Of a stretch of 64,000 nucleotides of DNA, positions 50,474 to 59,030 are shown piece after piece (the first letter of the stretch is position 1; each line of letters starts with the position of its first letter). This DNA is from an uncultured Acetatifactor sp. GTDB lineage: Bacteria > Bacillota > Clostridia > Lachnospirales > Lachnospiraceae. The notes under the pieces were generated by a model. It saw nothing but the letters and a program-made list of their open reading frames with translations. It searched no databases and had not been told where the DNA came from. The translations under genes and the position numbers were made by a program. The stretch lies in NCBI RefSeq assembly GCF_910585425.1, contig NZ_CAJUCP010000008.1, forward strand, positions 42,556 to 106,555. Direction: 5' to 3'.

Positions 50474-51052
50474 TCAATGATTTTTTGGAGCGCTGACCTT
50501 GCCGACCAGGGTCTTCACGTTACGCAGTATATACATCACCCATGAAACCAGCATCACTCCGGAGCACACCATTATCAAACCGTTGGAGATTGCCGCCGGG
50601 ATATGGGGCCATATCAGATGAATCAGTATCGTGAGGTACAGCATGGCTGTCGTAATCTTACCGTGCCAGGCCGCGCCTGTGACCCTGCCGGACTTGCGGA
50701 TGACCAGGAGGGATGTGAGCCCCACCGAGGCCTCCTTCACGGCCAGCAGCGCCAGCGGGCACCATATCATGGGAAACCGCGTCACAAGGCAGACGAGCAT
50801 CGCCGCCTGGGTCAGCTTGTCCGCCACCGGGTCCAGCATCTTCCCCAGATTGCTCACCATATGGAAACGTCTGGCGATAAAGCCGTCCGCCAGGTCCGTC
50901 AGCCCGGAGAGCAATAGCAGCCCCGCTGTCACCAGATATTCGCCCCAGACGCAGTATGTCCATAGGAATACCGGAATCAGAACCAGCCGGAATGCGGACA
51001 AAATATTGGGAATCGTGATTATCCTGTTTTCATCTTCCTTGTGGGAATGCAT
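50474..51052 (-). CDS. CDP-alcohol phosphatidyltransferase (PgsA-like)
   Basis: 192 residues from the ATG at 51052 (AGGAGG nine bases upstream). The hallmark D-x2-DG-x2-AR-x8-G-x3-D-x3-D is complete as DLADGFIARRFHMVSNLGKMLDPVADK (near 55-82 in three parts). Several membrane helices follow. The substrate could be glycerol-3-phosphate (phosphatidylglycerophosphate synthase) or another alcohol such as for cardiolipin. PGP synthase is most likely, given the N-terminal ITIPNILSAFRLVLIPVF. Confidence 0.9.
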   Translation of the reverse strand: MHSHKEDENRIITIPNILSAFRLVLIPVFLWTYCVWGEYLVTAGLLLLSGLTDLADGFIARRFHMVSNLGKMLDPVADKLTQAAMLVCLVTRFPMIWCPLALLAVKEASVGLTSLLVIRKSGRVTGAAWHGKITTAMLYLTILIHLIWPHIPAAISNGLIMVCSGVMLVSWVMYILRNVKTLVGKVSAPKNH

Positions 51053-51119
51053 GTCTGTATGCCTCCTGCCCTGCCTGTATTTCAATGCTTTGTCTCGTGA
51101 TGCATAGTTCTATTTGGGG

Positions 51120-51587
51120 CTATTTTAGTACCGGCCTCCAGTCGTGCTCCACTTCAAGGAACAGTTCCGCGAATTCCTCCTTATCGAAAATCCGCAGCAT
51201 GCGGTCCATATGCCATATGACGGGCAGGTTCGGCAAATCCTCCAGCTCTGTCCAAAAAACTTTCCCCTCATCGGAGGATTTCAGCTCCCCCGAGAATCGG
51301 TCCGTCTTGAAGAGGAAGACGACATAGCGCCTCCCGTCCTCCTCCACCCAGTCCTTGACGCCGCAGAGCCTGGGATTCTCTATGGTCAGGTTGGTCTCCT
51401 CATAAATCTCGCGGATGACGGAATCCACAATCGGCTCATGCCTCTCCACATGGCCGCCGGGAAAGGTGATTCCTCTGGAATGCCCCTCTTCCATGTCCCC
51501 TTTCAATATCTTCTCCTGCACCAGCACCTTCGTGCCGTCGTAGACCATGCACATATTGGTCAGTATCACGTCTTCTGAACGCTCCAT
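51120..51587 (-). CDS. NUDIX hydrolase
   Basis: 155 residues. The Nudix box G-x5-E-x7-R-E-x-x-E-E-x-G/N is seen in GGHVERHEPIVDSVIREIYEETNL (residues about 44-67), giving the metal-binding REIYEE. The overall layout resembles the 8-oxo-dGTP diphosphatase (MutT-like) members of Firmicutes. The natural substrate cannot be told from sequence. It is 67 bases downstream of the nearby pgsA-type gene's start on the same strand and may belong to a small housekeeping run. Confidence 0.9.
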   Translation of the reverse strand: MERSEDVILTNMCMVYDGTKVLVQEKILKGDMEEGHSRGITFPGGHVERHEPIVDSVIREIYEETNLTIENPRLCGVKDWVEEDGRRYVVFLFKTDRFSGELKSSDEGKVFWTELEDLPNLPVIWHMDRMLRIFDKEEFAELFLEVEHDWRPVLK

Positions 51588-51668
51588 TTTCTTTCGTACC
51601 TCTCTTCCATGTCTGTCCCGGGGCGGTATGTCCTGACTGCATCTGTCCGAAACACTGCAGTTGCCGCT

Positions 51669-53060
51669 TTATTTATAGAGGTCCTCCAGCGTCAGCAGCG
51701 TGACCTCGCCCCGTTTTTCTGCTTCCGTCAATGCCGATGTAAAACCGCTTTTGGAAAAAATATAATAGTGGAAGCCTGCGTCCCCTCGGAACACTGCCGC
51801 ATATCTGCGAAGCAGCTCCAATTCCTCTGTCCCAATCTTTTCGTTTCGATATTTGCAGGAGCCGATGAGATATTCGTTTCCTTCTACCGGCGTGCCCACA
51901 ATGTCAATCTGCACCTCTTTCCGCGTTTTCGGATCCGTTCCCCACCACTGTCCGACGCCGCTTAGCAGAATGGGAAGCTTTTCCGCATAGCGGAGCAGAT
52001 ATTCCCGGCACATCTTCTCGAAAACCAGTCCCATATAATCCGGATAAAACCGTTTTACCGCCTGTTCATAGACGAGCCGCATCCTCCCTGCGCTGATGGC
52101 GGACATATTCCGGGGAACGAAGCGATACCAGAATCGGAAGAAGGTATCGTCAATGACATAGACCGTTTTCCGGCCGGTCTTCTCCGCAATCGGCGTCTCC
52201 TTTTTCAGAATACCCAGTTCCAGCAGCACTTTTAGATATTTCACGCACACGCCGGATTCCAGGCCTACTTTCGTGGAAATTTCATTGGAACGGCTGGCCC
52301 CATCGGCAATCGCCGAAATAACGGAGTTGTAGATGGCCGGTTCCCGCAGTTCCTGCTTCAGCAGATTTTCCGGTTCTTCAAACAGATAGCCTGAGGTGTT
52401 GAACAGATTTTCCAAAAGCGCCTCGTCCAGATTTTTTTCTACGTCCAGCTTATTGATATAGTGGGGGATTCCTCCGGTCACGCCATATAGAAGGGCTTGG
52501 TCGGCAGTCTCCAGCTCCGGATGGAATACCGTGATTTCCCGGTAAGTCAATGCCTGTATCTTAAACTGTGCCGTACGCCGTCCGTACAGAGGGCTTTCGT
52601 AGCCCAGCACCTGATATTCCATGAAGCTCATAGAGGAACCGCACAGAATCAGATAGAGCCGGCTATCCTGCCACTGATGGTCGATGATGTGCTGGAGTCT
52701 GGAAGAAATGGATTTTTCCGCCTTCGCCAGATAGGGGTATTCATCAATGACGAATACCAATCTGTCCCCTGCTGCCATGGCCGTTACCGCGTCCAGAGCA
52801 TCCGCATAGTTCTGATAGGTGGGGGCGTTTACGCTGTCCGGATTCTGGCAGGTATATATCGCTTTGGAGAGGGCCTCCAGATTTTCCTGAGAGGATGCGT
52901 TTAAGGCGGAGAAATAGACCACAGGTTTTCCTTTGCAGAATTCATTTATCAGCGCCGTTTTTCCTACGCGCCGCCTTCCATATATGACAATGCACTCAAA
53001 GCGGCCCTTTTGATAGCGGCTGTTCATCCTGCGGAGTTCTTCTTCCCGGCAGTAAAACAT
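51669..53060 (-). CDS. ATP-binding protein of the archaeal-ATPase/DUF234 type
   Basis: 463 residues. The ATPase part has Walker A YGRRRVGKTALINEF near 27-41 and sensor/Walker B FVIDEYPYLAK. A winged-helix region lies near 255-300 (SNEISTKVGLESGVCVKYLKVLLELGIL). The C-terminal DUF234 nuclease-like domain includes the GTDPKTRKEVQIDIVG motif. The family is abundant and mobile, often regarded as selfish or defence-associated, with no established function. It is the second such ATPase in the window; the first (8396) is a different subfamily. Confidence 0.88.
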   Translation of the reverse strand: MFYCREEELRRMNSRYQKGRFECIVIYGRRRVGKTALINEFCKGKPVVYFSALNASSQENLEALSKAIYTCQNPDSVNAPTYQNYADALDAVTAMAAGDRLVFVIDEYPYLAKAEKSISSRLQHIIDHQWQDSRLYLILCGSSMSFMEYQVLGYESPLYGRRTAQFKIQALTYREITVFHPELETADQALLYGVTGGIPHYINKLDVEKNLDEALLENLFNTSGYLFEEPENLLKQELREPAIYNSVISAIADGASRSNEISTKVGLESGVCVKYLKVLLELGILKKETPIAEKTGRKTVYVIDDTFFRFWYRFVPRNMSAISAGRMRLVYEQAVKRFYPDYMGLVFEKMCREYLLRYAEKLPILLSGVGQWWGTDPKTRKEVQIDIVGTPVEGNEYLIGSCKYRNEKIGTEELELLRRYAAVFRGDAGFHYYIFSKSGFTSALTEAEKRGEVTLLTLEDLYK

Positions 53061-53116
53061 GATATTCCCCTTTCGTTTGCATTTTACTGAGTTACGAGTT
53101 GGTGTATCATGAGTTT

Positions 53117-53144
53117 ATTATATGCGTTTCATAGGATTTGTCAA
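53117..53144 (-). promoter_or_regulatory. strong predicted promoter of the DUF234 ATPase
   Basis: On the minus strand consensus TTGACA (53144-53139) and TATAAT (53122-53117) with a 16-base spacer, about 60 bases before the start. Confidence 0.7.
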
Positions 53145-53264
53145 TGCCGAATTTCCAGGCGACTTACGTCAGGCCTCTTTGGCGAATCAGATTTTCAGGA
53201 ATCGATGGCAAATCCGGCTGTTCGTGAATATACTTTAGGGAAAGACTCCTGCCGGAGGGCGGCC

Positions 53265-53861
53265 ATGGCCATTACATCCCTGGATATCCTGAATCTCTCC
53301 CATTCCCTCAAAGATATCTGCGAGGTGAACTGCAATACGCCGGAATGCCTGTCCCAGACCCTGAAGATTCTGATGCAGTACAATCTAATCCAGGCCAATC
53401 TGCAGTTCAGCAAGCAGTTCGGGCCGCCATGTATGCCCACCTTCTGCCAGACTGCCCAGGCTGCGACTGCTCCGGCGGTTGCTCCATCGGCCTGCCCGGC
53501 TCCTGCCGCGACTGTTCCGACGGTTCCTGCACCGCCTCTCTCAGCCCCTGCTGTGACTGCTCCGGCCCCTTCATCGGCCTGCCCGGCTCCTGCCGTGACT
53601 GTTCCGACGGTTCCTGCACCGCCTCTTTCAGCCCCTAACGTATGTGCTCCGGCGGTTGCTGCGCCGAATTCCTGTCCTGTCGGATGCAGCCCTGCACCGG
53701 CCCCGGCTCCGGCTACCCTCGGCCCCGCCGCATCCCCTAAGGCTCCTGACACAGCCGCACCGGCCCTCTCCGCACCGGGTCAGGATGTCAATCCCCTTAC
53801 CCAAAGGCCTTCCGTCCGCCTGGACATCGGAGATCCGTTCCTGGCCGATTATGAAAAATAG
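53265..53861 (+). CDS. Pro/Ala-rich repeat protein of unknown function
   Basis: 198 residues from the ATG at 53265 (GGAGGGC upstream); ATGs at 53205 and 53109 also exist. The first 55 residues are a mixed-helix domain with several Cys (LDILNLSHSLKDICEVNC, then CLSQTLKILMQYNLIQANLQ). The rest is a low-complexity chain of APAP/TVPTVPAPPLSAP units with scattered Cys, containing a 29-residue tandem repeat. No signal peptide is present, so the chain may be cytosolic, spore-coat or surface-linked by other means. The N-terminal domain is the best argument for coding in this frame. Confidence 0.5.
   Translation: MAITSLDILNLSHSLKDICEVNCNTPECLSQTLKILMQYNLIQANLQFSKQFGPPCMPTFCQTAQAATAPAVAPSACPAPAATVPTVPAPPLSAPAVTAPAPSSACPAPAVTVPTVPAPPLSAPNVCAPAVAAPNSCPVGCSPAPAPAPATLGPAASPKAPDTAAPALSAPGQDVNPLTQRPSVRLDIGDPFLADYEK
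53486..53659 (+). repeat. tandem repeat, two units of 87 bp
   Basis: Two nearly identical copies begin at 53486 and 53573. They correspond to 29 residues of the Pro/Ala-rich chain. The +1-shifted frame is also open here and would encode a Cys-rich sequence. Confidence 0.85.
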
Positions 53862-53866
53862 CCGGT

Positions 53867-55114
53867 TCAGCCATACCTGCAGAAGGCAATGCTGTACCCC
53901 TCCAAGCCGCACCACTCCTCCCACAGCAGACATCTTCCCTCCGGCAAGACGGAAGTTTCGGACGCCCATGCCTCATTATCGCCTGAATCTGTCTCCGGCA
54001 GAGGCATGTCCCCTCCTGTCAAATCTGTGCCCGGTGATACATATGTCTCGCCTGAACTGCTGCCATTTTCCGAAGATACGGCCTCAACGGGCAGGAAATC
54101 CACTCCCAGCGCCCAGACGATGCCCTTCCCGGTCAGCTTCCCGTAGGCCTCCTTCCTGGCCCACAGCCGGTAGAACAGCCCTTCCCGGCCAGTTCCCGCC
54201 CGCTTCAGAGCTGCCGTCTCCCGCCCGGAAAAAAAGCGCCCGGCCAGCTTCTCTACGTCTTTCCCGCAGTGCTGCTGGATGTCCGTCCCCATTTCCTCTG
54301 TGGATATGGCGCAGAAGACATAGTCCCCTGAATGGGACAGATTGAAATAAAAGGGCAGATCCCTGAAATAGGGCTTCCCGTTCTCGCCGTATCTGTAGGC
54401 AAGGGGTATCGGCGGCTTATTTTCCAGAAGTTCCAGCAACTTATTAACGGAATATCGTTTTATTTTGTCATTCCCCTCTGCCGTGCCTGGATTCCCATCG
54501 CCTGATTCCTGTTCGCCTGGTTCCTGTTCATCAGATTCCTGTTCTCTCTCTTCCGGTTCTACCGCCATATCGGATGCAGCCATCCCTCCGGCAGCACCGG
54601 AAGCGCAAGATGCTCCCGCACCCACGTCTCTCGGCAAATCCTCCCTGTCAGTCTCACCATTCTGCCCATCCCCCGGCGTTTCCTCCGGACTGTCTCCGGC
54701 TATGTCTGCCGTTTCCGCTTCCATGTCTCTCCCATGCCCAGGTGCCTCTTCACACCTGCCTGTTCTCCCATCCGCCGCAGCTGCCTTACCATTCTGCCTG
54801 TGCTTCGGCACGGCCGCAAGCCTGCTCTCCGTCTGCGTCCCCTCCGCCGAATCCGTATTCCGCATACTTTTCAGCACAGCCCCATGTCTGCCTGCCGGCG
54901 CCTCCACCCCTGCAGCCCCGATTACCTCCCTCACCGCAGCCTGCAATAGCAGCCCCGCCCCAAGGCTGGCGGCCTGCGCACGCCCCGGCCTCATGCGCTG
55001 CGCCTTCTCCCGCCGCTCTTCATCCACACACAGAAAAGCCCTCGCAAGAAGGGCTTCTCCGTTTTCCGTATCCATGAATTCCTCTATATCCAGCAGATAT
55101 CTCGCAACACACAT
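53867..55114 (-). CDS. 4'-phosphopantetheinyl transferase with large insertion
   Basis: 415 residues from the ATG at 55114; an ATG at 55150 inside the adjacent repeat is a second option. Sfp-type enzymes are about 220-240 residues. The core motifs are intact: the YGENGKPYF substrate segment near 242, FYFNLSHSG near 255, the Mg-binding GTDIQ near 276, and LWARKEAYGKLTGKG near 317. Between the two subdomains, residues about 72-218 form a disordered Ala/Glu/Gly-rich acidic insertion, and a second one lies near 346-390. It activates acyl or peptidyl carrier proteins. No polyketide or NRPS gene is nearby. Confidence 0.85.
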   Translation of the reverse strand: MCVARYLLDIEEFMDTENGEALLARAFLCVDEERREKAQRMRPGRAQAASLGAGLLLQAAVREVIGAAGVEAPAGRHGAVLKSMRNTDSAEGTQTESRLAAVPKHRQNGKAAAADGRTGRCEEAPGHGRDMEAETADIAGDSPEETPGDGQNGETDREDLPRDVGAGASCASGAAGGMAASDMAVEPEEREQESDEQEPGEQESGDGNPGTAEGNDKIKRYSVNKLLELLENKPPIPLAYRYGENGKPYFRDLPFYFNLSHSGDYVFCAISTEEMGTDIQQHCGKDVEKLAGRFFSGRETAALKRAGTGREGLFYRLWARKEAYGKLTGKGIVWALGVDFLPVEAVSSENGSSSGETYVSPGTDLTGGDMPLPETDSGDNEAWASETSVLPEGRCLLWEEWCGLEGYSIAFCRYG

Positions 55115-55133
55115 CTCCGACTCCGTCAATGGC

Positions 55134-55297
55134 CCAGCACCCCGATGCATGAATCCTTGCGCGATCAGCACTGGCTGTCCACCCCCATTACCGCGTTGTC
55201 GTCAGCCGACGATGCCTTGTACTCGCTTCCTTCCTCCGCCTTGTACTGGCACGGACATCAAGCACCGATTGCCCGGGAAATCGCGCACCAATATGCC
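55134..55297. repeat. about 164-bp inverted-repeat element, family D, copy 2
   Basis: It corresponds to 28861-29024 in reverse orientation, with shared blocks ATGAATCCTTG, CTGGCTGTCC and CTTCCTCCGCCTTGT. The ends are degraded. It fills the gap between aspS and the transferase gene. Confidence 0.75.
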
Positions 55298-55318
55298 GGG
55301 AACCGTCATAAAAATTCC

Positions 55319-57100
55319 TTACTCCGTCACCTGCAGATGCAGCTCCTCCAACTGCTTTGCGTCCACCGTGCCGGGAGCCTCGGACATGAGGCAGGAGGCG
55401 TCCTTGATCTTCGGAAACGCGATCACGTCCCGGATATTGTCTGTCTGGGCCAGCAGCATCACGAACCGCTCCAGCCCGATGGCCAGGCCCGCGTGGGGCG
55501 GCACGCCGTATTTGAAAGCGTCTATCAGGAAACCGAACTGCTCATGGGCCTGCTCTTTCGTAAAGCCCAGAGCCTGGAACATCCTCTCCTGGATGTCATC
55601 CTGGAAGATACGGACGCTCCCGCCTCCCAGCTCCATGCCATTGACCACGATATCGTAGGCTTTCGCCCGCACCTTCCCCGGATCCGACTCCAGAATCTCC
55701 AGATCCTCCTCCATGGGCATGGTGAACGGATGGTGCATGGCCACGTACCGCTCCTCCTCGTCGCTCCACTCGAACTGAGGGAACTCCGTCACCCAGAGGA
55801 AATTGTACTGGTTGGGGTCCAGCATCCCGAGCTGCCTTGCCAGCTCCACCCGCAGGGCCCCCAGCACGGACCATACCAGCTTCAGCTTATCCGCCGCGAA
55901 GAGGAGCAGATCTCCCGGCTCTCCGGCCATGGCCGCCACCAACTCTTTCAGCTCTTCCTCTGTCATGAATTTCGCAAAGGAGGACTTATAGCTTCCGTCC
56001 GGCAGCACTGCCAGATACGCCAGCCCCTTCACGCCGTAGCCCTTGGCGAACTCCACCAGAGCGTCAATCTTCTTCCTGGGCATCTCTGCCTGGCCTTTCA
56101 CATTGATGCCGCGGACGCTCCCGCCCGCCTCCAGCGCGCCTGTGAACACGCCGAAGCCGCAGCCCTTCACCGTTTCCGACACATCTGTCAGTTCCATGTC
56201 GAACCTGGTATCCGGCTTGTCGGAGCCGAAACGGTTCATGGCCTCGTCCCAGGTCATGCGCTTCAGGGGCAGGGGCACCTCCAGGCCCACGGTCTCCTTG
56301 CAGACTTTCGCCACCATCCGCTCGGTGACGTCCAGCACGTCCTCCTGGTCCACGAAGGACATCTCCAGGTCGATCTGGGTGAATTCCGGCTGCCTGTCCG
56401 CCCGCAGGTCCTCGTCCCGGAAGCACCTGGCAATCTGGAAATACCTGTCGTACCCGGAGCACATCAATAGCTGTTTGAAAATCTGGGGCGACTGGGGCAG
56501 GGCATAGAAGCAGCCCTGGTGGATGCGGCTGGGCACCAGATAGTCCCTGGCCCCCTCCGGGGTGGACTTGTTCAGGATAGGGGTCTCCACCTCCAGGAAT
56601 CCCTCCTCCTCCAGGAAGGCATGGACAGCCGCCGTCATCCGGCTGCGCAGCATCAGGTTCCTCTGCAGGTCCGGCCTGCGCAGGTCAAGATAACGGTATT
56701 TCAAACGAAGTTCTTCTTTCGTCCGTGAATTCTCTTCCACAGGGAAAGGCGGCGTCTCCGCCTCGGACAGAATCCTCAGGCTCTCCGCCCGGACCTCGAT
56801 CTCCCCGGTGGCCAGGTTCGCGTTCACGGCCCCGGCCCGCTTCTCCACCCTGCCCGTCACGGCGGCCACGAACTCGCTGCGCAGCCGCTCCGCCTTGGCG
56901 AAATGCTCCGCCCCGCAGTCCGCCTCCTCGAAAATCACCTGCAGGATGCCTGCCCTGTCCCGGAGATCTACGAAGATGATGCCTCCCTTGTTGCGCTGCT
57001 TCTGGACCCAGCCCATGACCGTGACCTGTTCCCCGATGTTCGCCGCGGAAAGCTCCCCGCAGCGGTGCGTCCTCCTCAATCCTTTCATTGACTCTGCCAT
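55319..57100 (-). CDS. aspS: aspartyl-tRNA synthetase
   Basis: 593 residues. The N-terminal OB-fold anticodon domain includes VMGWVQKQRNKGGIIFVDLRDRAG. Class II motif 2 is the FRDEDLRADRQPEFTQID region and motif 3 GIGLERFVMLL near the C-terminus. The extra GAD domain of bacterial AspRS lies between about 290 and 420. The start at 57100 has GAGG two bases upstream; the next ATG (57088) is possible. Together with hisS it forms the frequent Firmicute hisS-aspS pair, here interrupted by a GNAT gene. Confidence 0.96.
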   Translation of the reverse strand: MAESMKGLRRTHRCGELSAANIGEQVTVMGWVQKQRNKGGIIFVDLRDRAGILQVIFEEADCGAEHFAKAERLRSEFVAAVTGRVEKRAGAVNANLATGEIEVRAESLRILSEAETPPFPVEENSRTKEELRLKYRYLDLRRPDLQRNLMLRSRMTAAVHAFLEEEGFLEVETPILNKSTPEGARDYLVPSRIHQGCFYALPQSPQIFKQLLMCSGYDRYFQIARCFRDEDLRADRQPEFTQIDLEMSFVDQEDVLDVTERMVAKVCKETVGLEVPLPLKRMTWDEAMNRFGSDKPDTRFDMELTDVSETVKGCGFGVFTGALEAGGSVRGINVKGQAEMPRKKIDALVEFAKGYGVKGLAYLAVLPDGSYKSSFAKFMTEEELKELVAAMAGEPGDLLLFAADKLKLVWSVLGALRVELARQLGMLDPNQYNFLWVTEFPQFEWSDEEERYVAMHHPFTMPMEEDLEILESDPGKVRAKAYDIVVNGMELGGGSVRIFQDDIQERMFQALGFTKEQAHEQFGFLIDAFKYGVPPHAGLAIGLERFVMLLAQTDNIRDVIAFPKIKDASCLMSEAPGTVDAKQLEELHLQVTE

Positions 57101-57173
57101 TTCATTTCCTCGATTTCTGTCCTTTTTTCTTGCAGGACGTTCTTATTTTTATGTTTTTTCGGCAATCCGTTTT

Positions 57174-57629
57174 TCACCCGCAGATCCGCCGTTCCAGCAG
57201 ACAAAGGTACTCTGTGGTGCCCTCTTCCAATTTCTTTGTATCGGTCCTGTAAAAGCCATGGCGCTGATAAAAGCGGATGGCATCCTCATTCTTCTCAAGG
57301 GCCCCCAGGAAGCTTACGGAGAATTGATTTACTGCAAATTCTATCAGCTCCGCACCTATGCCCTGCCCCTGGAAGAACCAGTCCACATACAGCTCCCTGA
57401 TCTCCGTGCCCTCCACATGGATCATCCCCTTCACGATCCCGTCGTCATAGACCCATATCTGTGAGAGGATATCAGGCGCCCCGTATTCTTCCGCCACCGA
57501 CAGCACCTGCAGCTCCCCGAAGGAATAGGCATCGTTTCGGAAAATAGGGCGATACTTTATCCGCTTCACGAAAACCAGGATCTCCGCAATCCTGGAGAGG
57601 TCCTGAGCCGTTGCCCTTCGTATGTTCAT
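57174..57629 (-). CDS. GNAT-family N-acetyltransferase
   Basis: 151 residues from the ATG at 57629 (GGAGGGAAGAA upstream). The acetyl-CoA-binding motif A is LYVDWFFQGQGIGAELI with the Q-x-x-G-x-G/A loop. Motif B appears in FYQRHGFYRTD near the C-terminus. The N-terminus IRRATAQDLSRIAEIL is typical of the family. The acceptor is unknown. It lies between hisS and aspS, an unusual place, and the hisS-GNAT gap contains a fragment of the 164-bp element, hinting at local rearrangement. Confidence 0.88.
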   Translation of the reverse strand: MNIRRATAQDLSRIAEILVFVKRIKYRPIFRNDAYSFGELQVLSVAEEYGAPDILSQIWVYDDGIVKGMIHVEGTEIRELYVDWFFQGQGIGAELIEFAVNQFSVSFLGALEKNEDAIRFYQRHGFYRTDTKKLEEGTTEYLCLLERRICG

Positions 57630-57647
57630 TTCTTCCCTCCATCTCCC

Positions 57648-57680
57648 CAGTACCCCGGCGCATGAATCCTTGAACAATCA
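57648..57680. repeat. solo end of a family D element
   Basis: Thirty-three bases match the left end of 55134-55297 (CAGTACCCCG, then GCATGAATCCTTG, then AATCAG). The hisS stop codon at 57678-57680 lies in it. Confidence 0.6.
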
Positions 57681-58940
57681 GTTCTTCAAAGCTTCCTTAT
57701 AGAACTCCAGGAACTCCCCGTACCCTTGTGCCGTCAACTGCTCCTTCTGGAACTTCTTGTTCTTGTTCATGCGGGCCACCAGCACCTGCTGCCCCTGTGC
57801 CCTGGCCTCCTGGGCTTTTGCAATCACATCGCACAGGGCCTGTCCTTCCACGCCCTTCTCCACCAGATAGGCCACCCTCTTCGGCGCATCCGGCACCCGG
57901 AAGCCGCTTTCCGTCAGCAGCAGGATAATCCTTTCAAAACCGATGGAGAATCCGCAGGCCGGCACCTCCTTGCCCGTGAACTTCCCCACCATGGCGTCAT
58001 ACCGCCCTCCGCCGCCGCAGCTGCCCCCGAACTCCGGGATGGCAATCTCGAAGATCGTACCCGTGTAATAGGACATGCCCCGCACCAGCGTGGGGTCGAA
58101 GACCGTCTCGAACCCTGCCTCCTTGGTGGCCTGTACGCTGTCGATAATCTCCCGCAGCCCCTCCGTGACGGAAGCCTCCATCACGCCGGAAAGCGCCTCC
58201 CCCAGATAGGCCACGCCGTCCTCCGCCTTCTCCAGGTTCTGATACAATTCCAGATATTTATCTACGGTATTCCCGTCAAATCCGTTCTCCAGAAGCTCTG
58301 CCCTCACGCCCTCCAGGCCAATCTTGTCCATTTTGTCCAGGGTGATGAAGACATTGTCGTAAGCCTCCTCCGGAAAACCGCTGTAGGCCGCCACGGCCTT
58401 TAAGATCCTTCTGTCGTTTATCCGTATCTCGAAGCCCCTGAACCCAAGCTTTGTCAAAGTGGTGGTGGTGGCCAGGATCAGCTCGATCTCCGCCAGGTTG
58501 GAGGGCTCTCCGAAGATATCGATGTCGCACTGCATGAACTGGCGGAAACGCCCTCTCTGAGGCCTTTCCGCACGCCACACATTGCCAATCTGCAGGGCCT
58601 TGAAGGGGGAGGGGAGCTGGGCGGCATTGTTGGAATAATACCGCACCAGGGGCACGGTCAGGTCATAGCGCATCCCGAAGTCCACCACGTCCTCCTCTTC
58701 CTGTGCCTGGGCTACATTCAGCTTCTCCCCGCGCTTCAGGACCTTGAATATCAGTTTTTCGTTATCTCCTCCCTGTTTGTTCGTCAAATTCGCGATGTTC
58801 TCCATACAGGGGGTCTCTATGGAGGTGAATCCGAATCTGCCGTAGGTCTCCTTGATCACGCCGATCACATAATCCCTTATCTGCATCTCCTCCGGCAGAA
58901 TATCCCTCATGCCTGTCACAGGCTTCTTGCTAAGCGCCAT
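57678..58940 (-). CDS. hisS: histidyl-tRNA synthetase
   Basis: 420 residues from the ATG at 58940; a GTG at 59000 is an upstream alternative. The class II core is clear: KKPVTGMRDILPEEM at the start, motif 1 near 27-50, motif 2 VWRAERPQRGRFRQFMQCDID, and the HisRS-specific VRGMSYYTGTIFEIA and SCGGGGRYDAM. Motif 3 is FSIGFERIILLL, followed by the anticodon-binding domain. The stop codon lies in a short fragment of a family D element, suggesting insertion at the gene end. Confidence 0.95.
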   Translation of the reverse strand: MALSKKPVTGMRDILPEEMQIRDYVIGVIKETYGRFGFTSIETPCMENIANLTNKQGGDNEKLIFKVLKRGEKLNVAQAQEEEDVVDFGMRYDLTVPLVRYYSNNAAQLPSPFKALQIGNVWRAERPQRGRFRQFMQCDIDIFGEPSNLAEIELILATTTTLTKLGFRGFEIRINDRRILKAVAAYSGFPEEAYDNVFITLDKMDKIGLEGVRAELLENGFDGNTVDKYLELYQNLEKAEDGVAYLGEALSGVMEASVTEGLREIIDSVQATKEAGFETVFDPTLVRGMSYYTGTIFEIAIPEFGGSCGGGGRYDAMVGKFTGKEVPACGFSIGFERIILLLTESGFRVPDAPKRVAYLVEKGVEGQALCDVIAKAQEARAQGQQVLVARMNKNKKFQKEQLTAQGYGEFLEFYKEALKN

Positions 58941-59030
58941 ACTTCCCGTCGGACCGCTTTCATCCGACCTCCTCCTCTCTGTTTTCCTTATCCGGGGCAC
59001 TCCCCCACAGGCCCCGCTTTCCGGGCCTTT

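Noticed and set aside
53345..53638. Cys-rich 97-codon frame overlapping the Pro/Ala-rich gene
   Set aside because: It lacks a convincing start and its repeated look follows from the 87-bp repeat. The other frame has a better start and a plausible folded domain.
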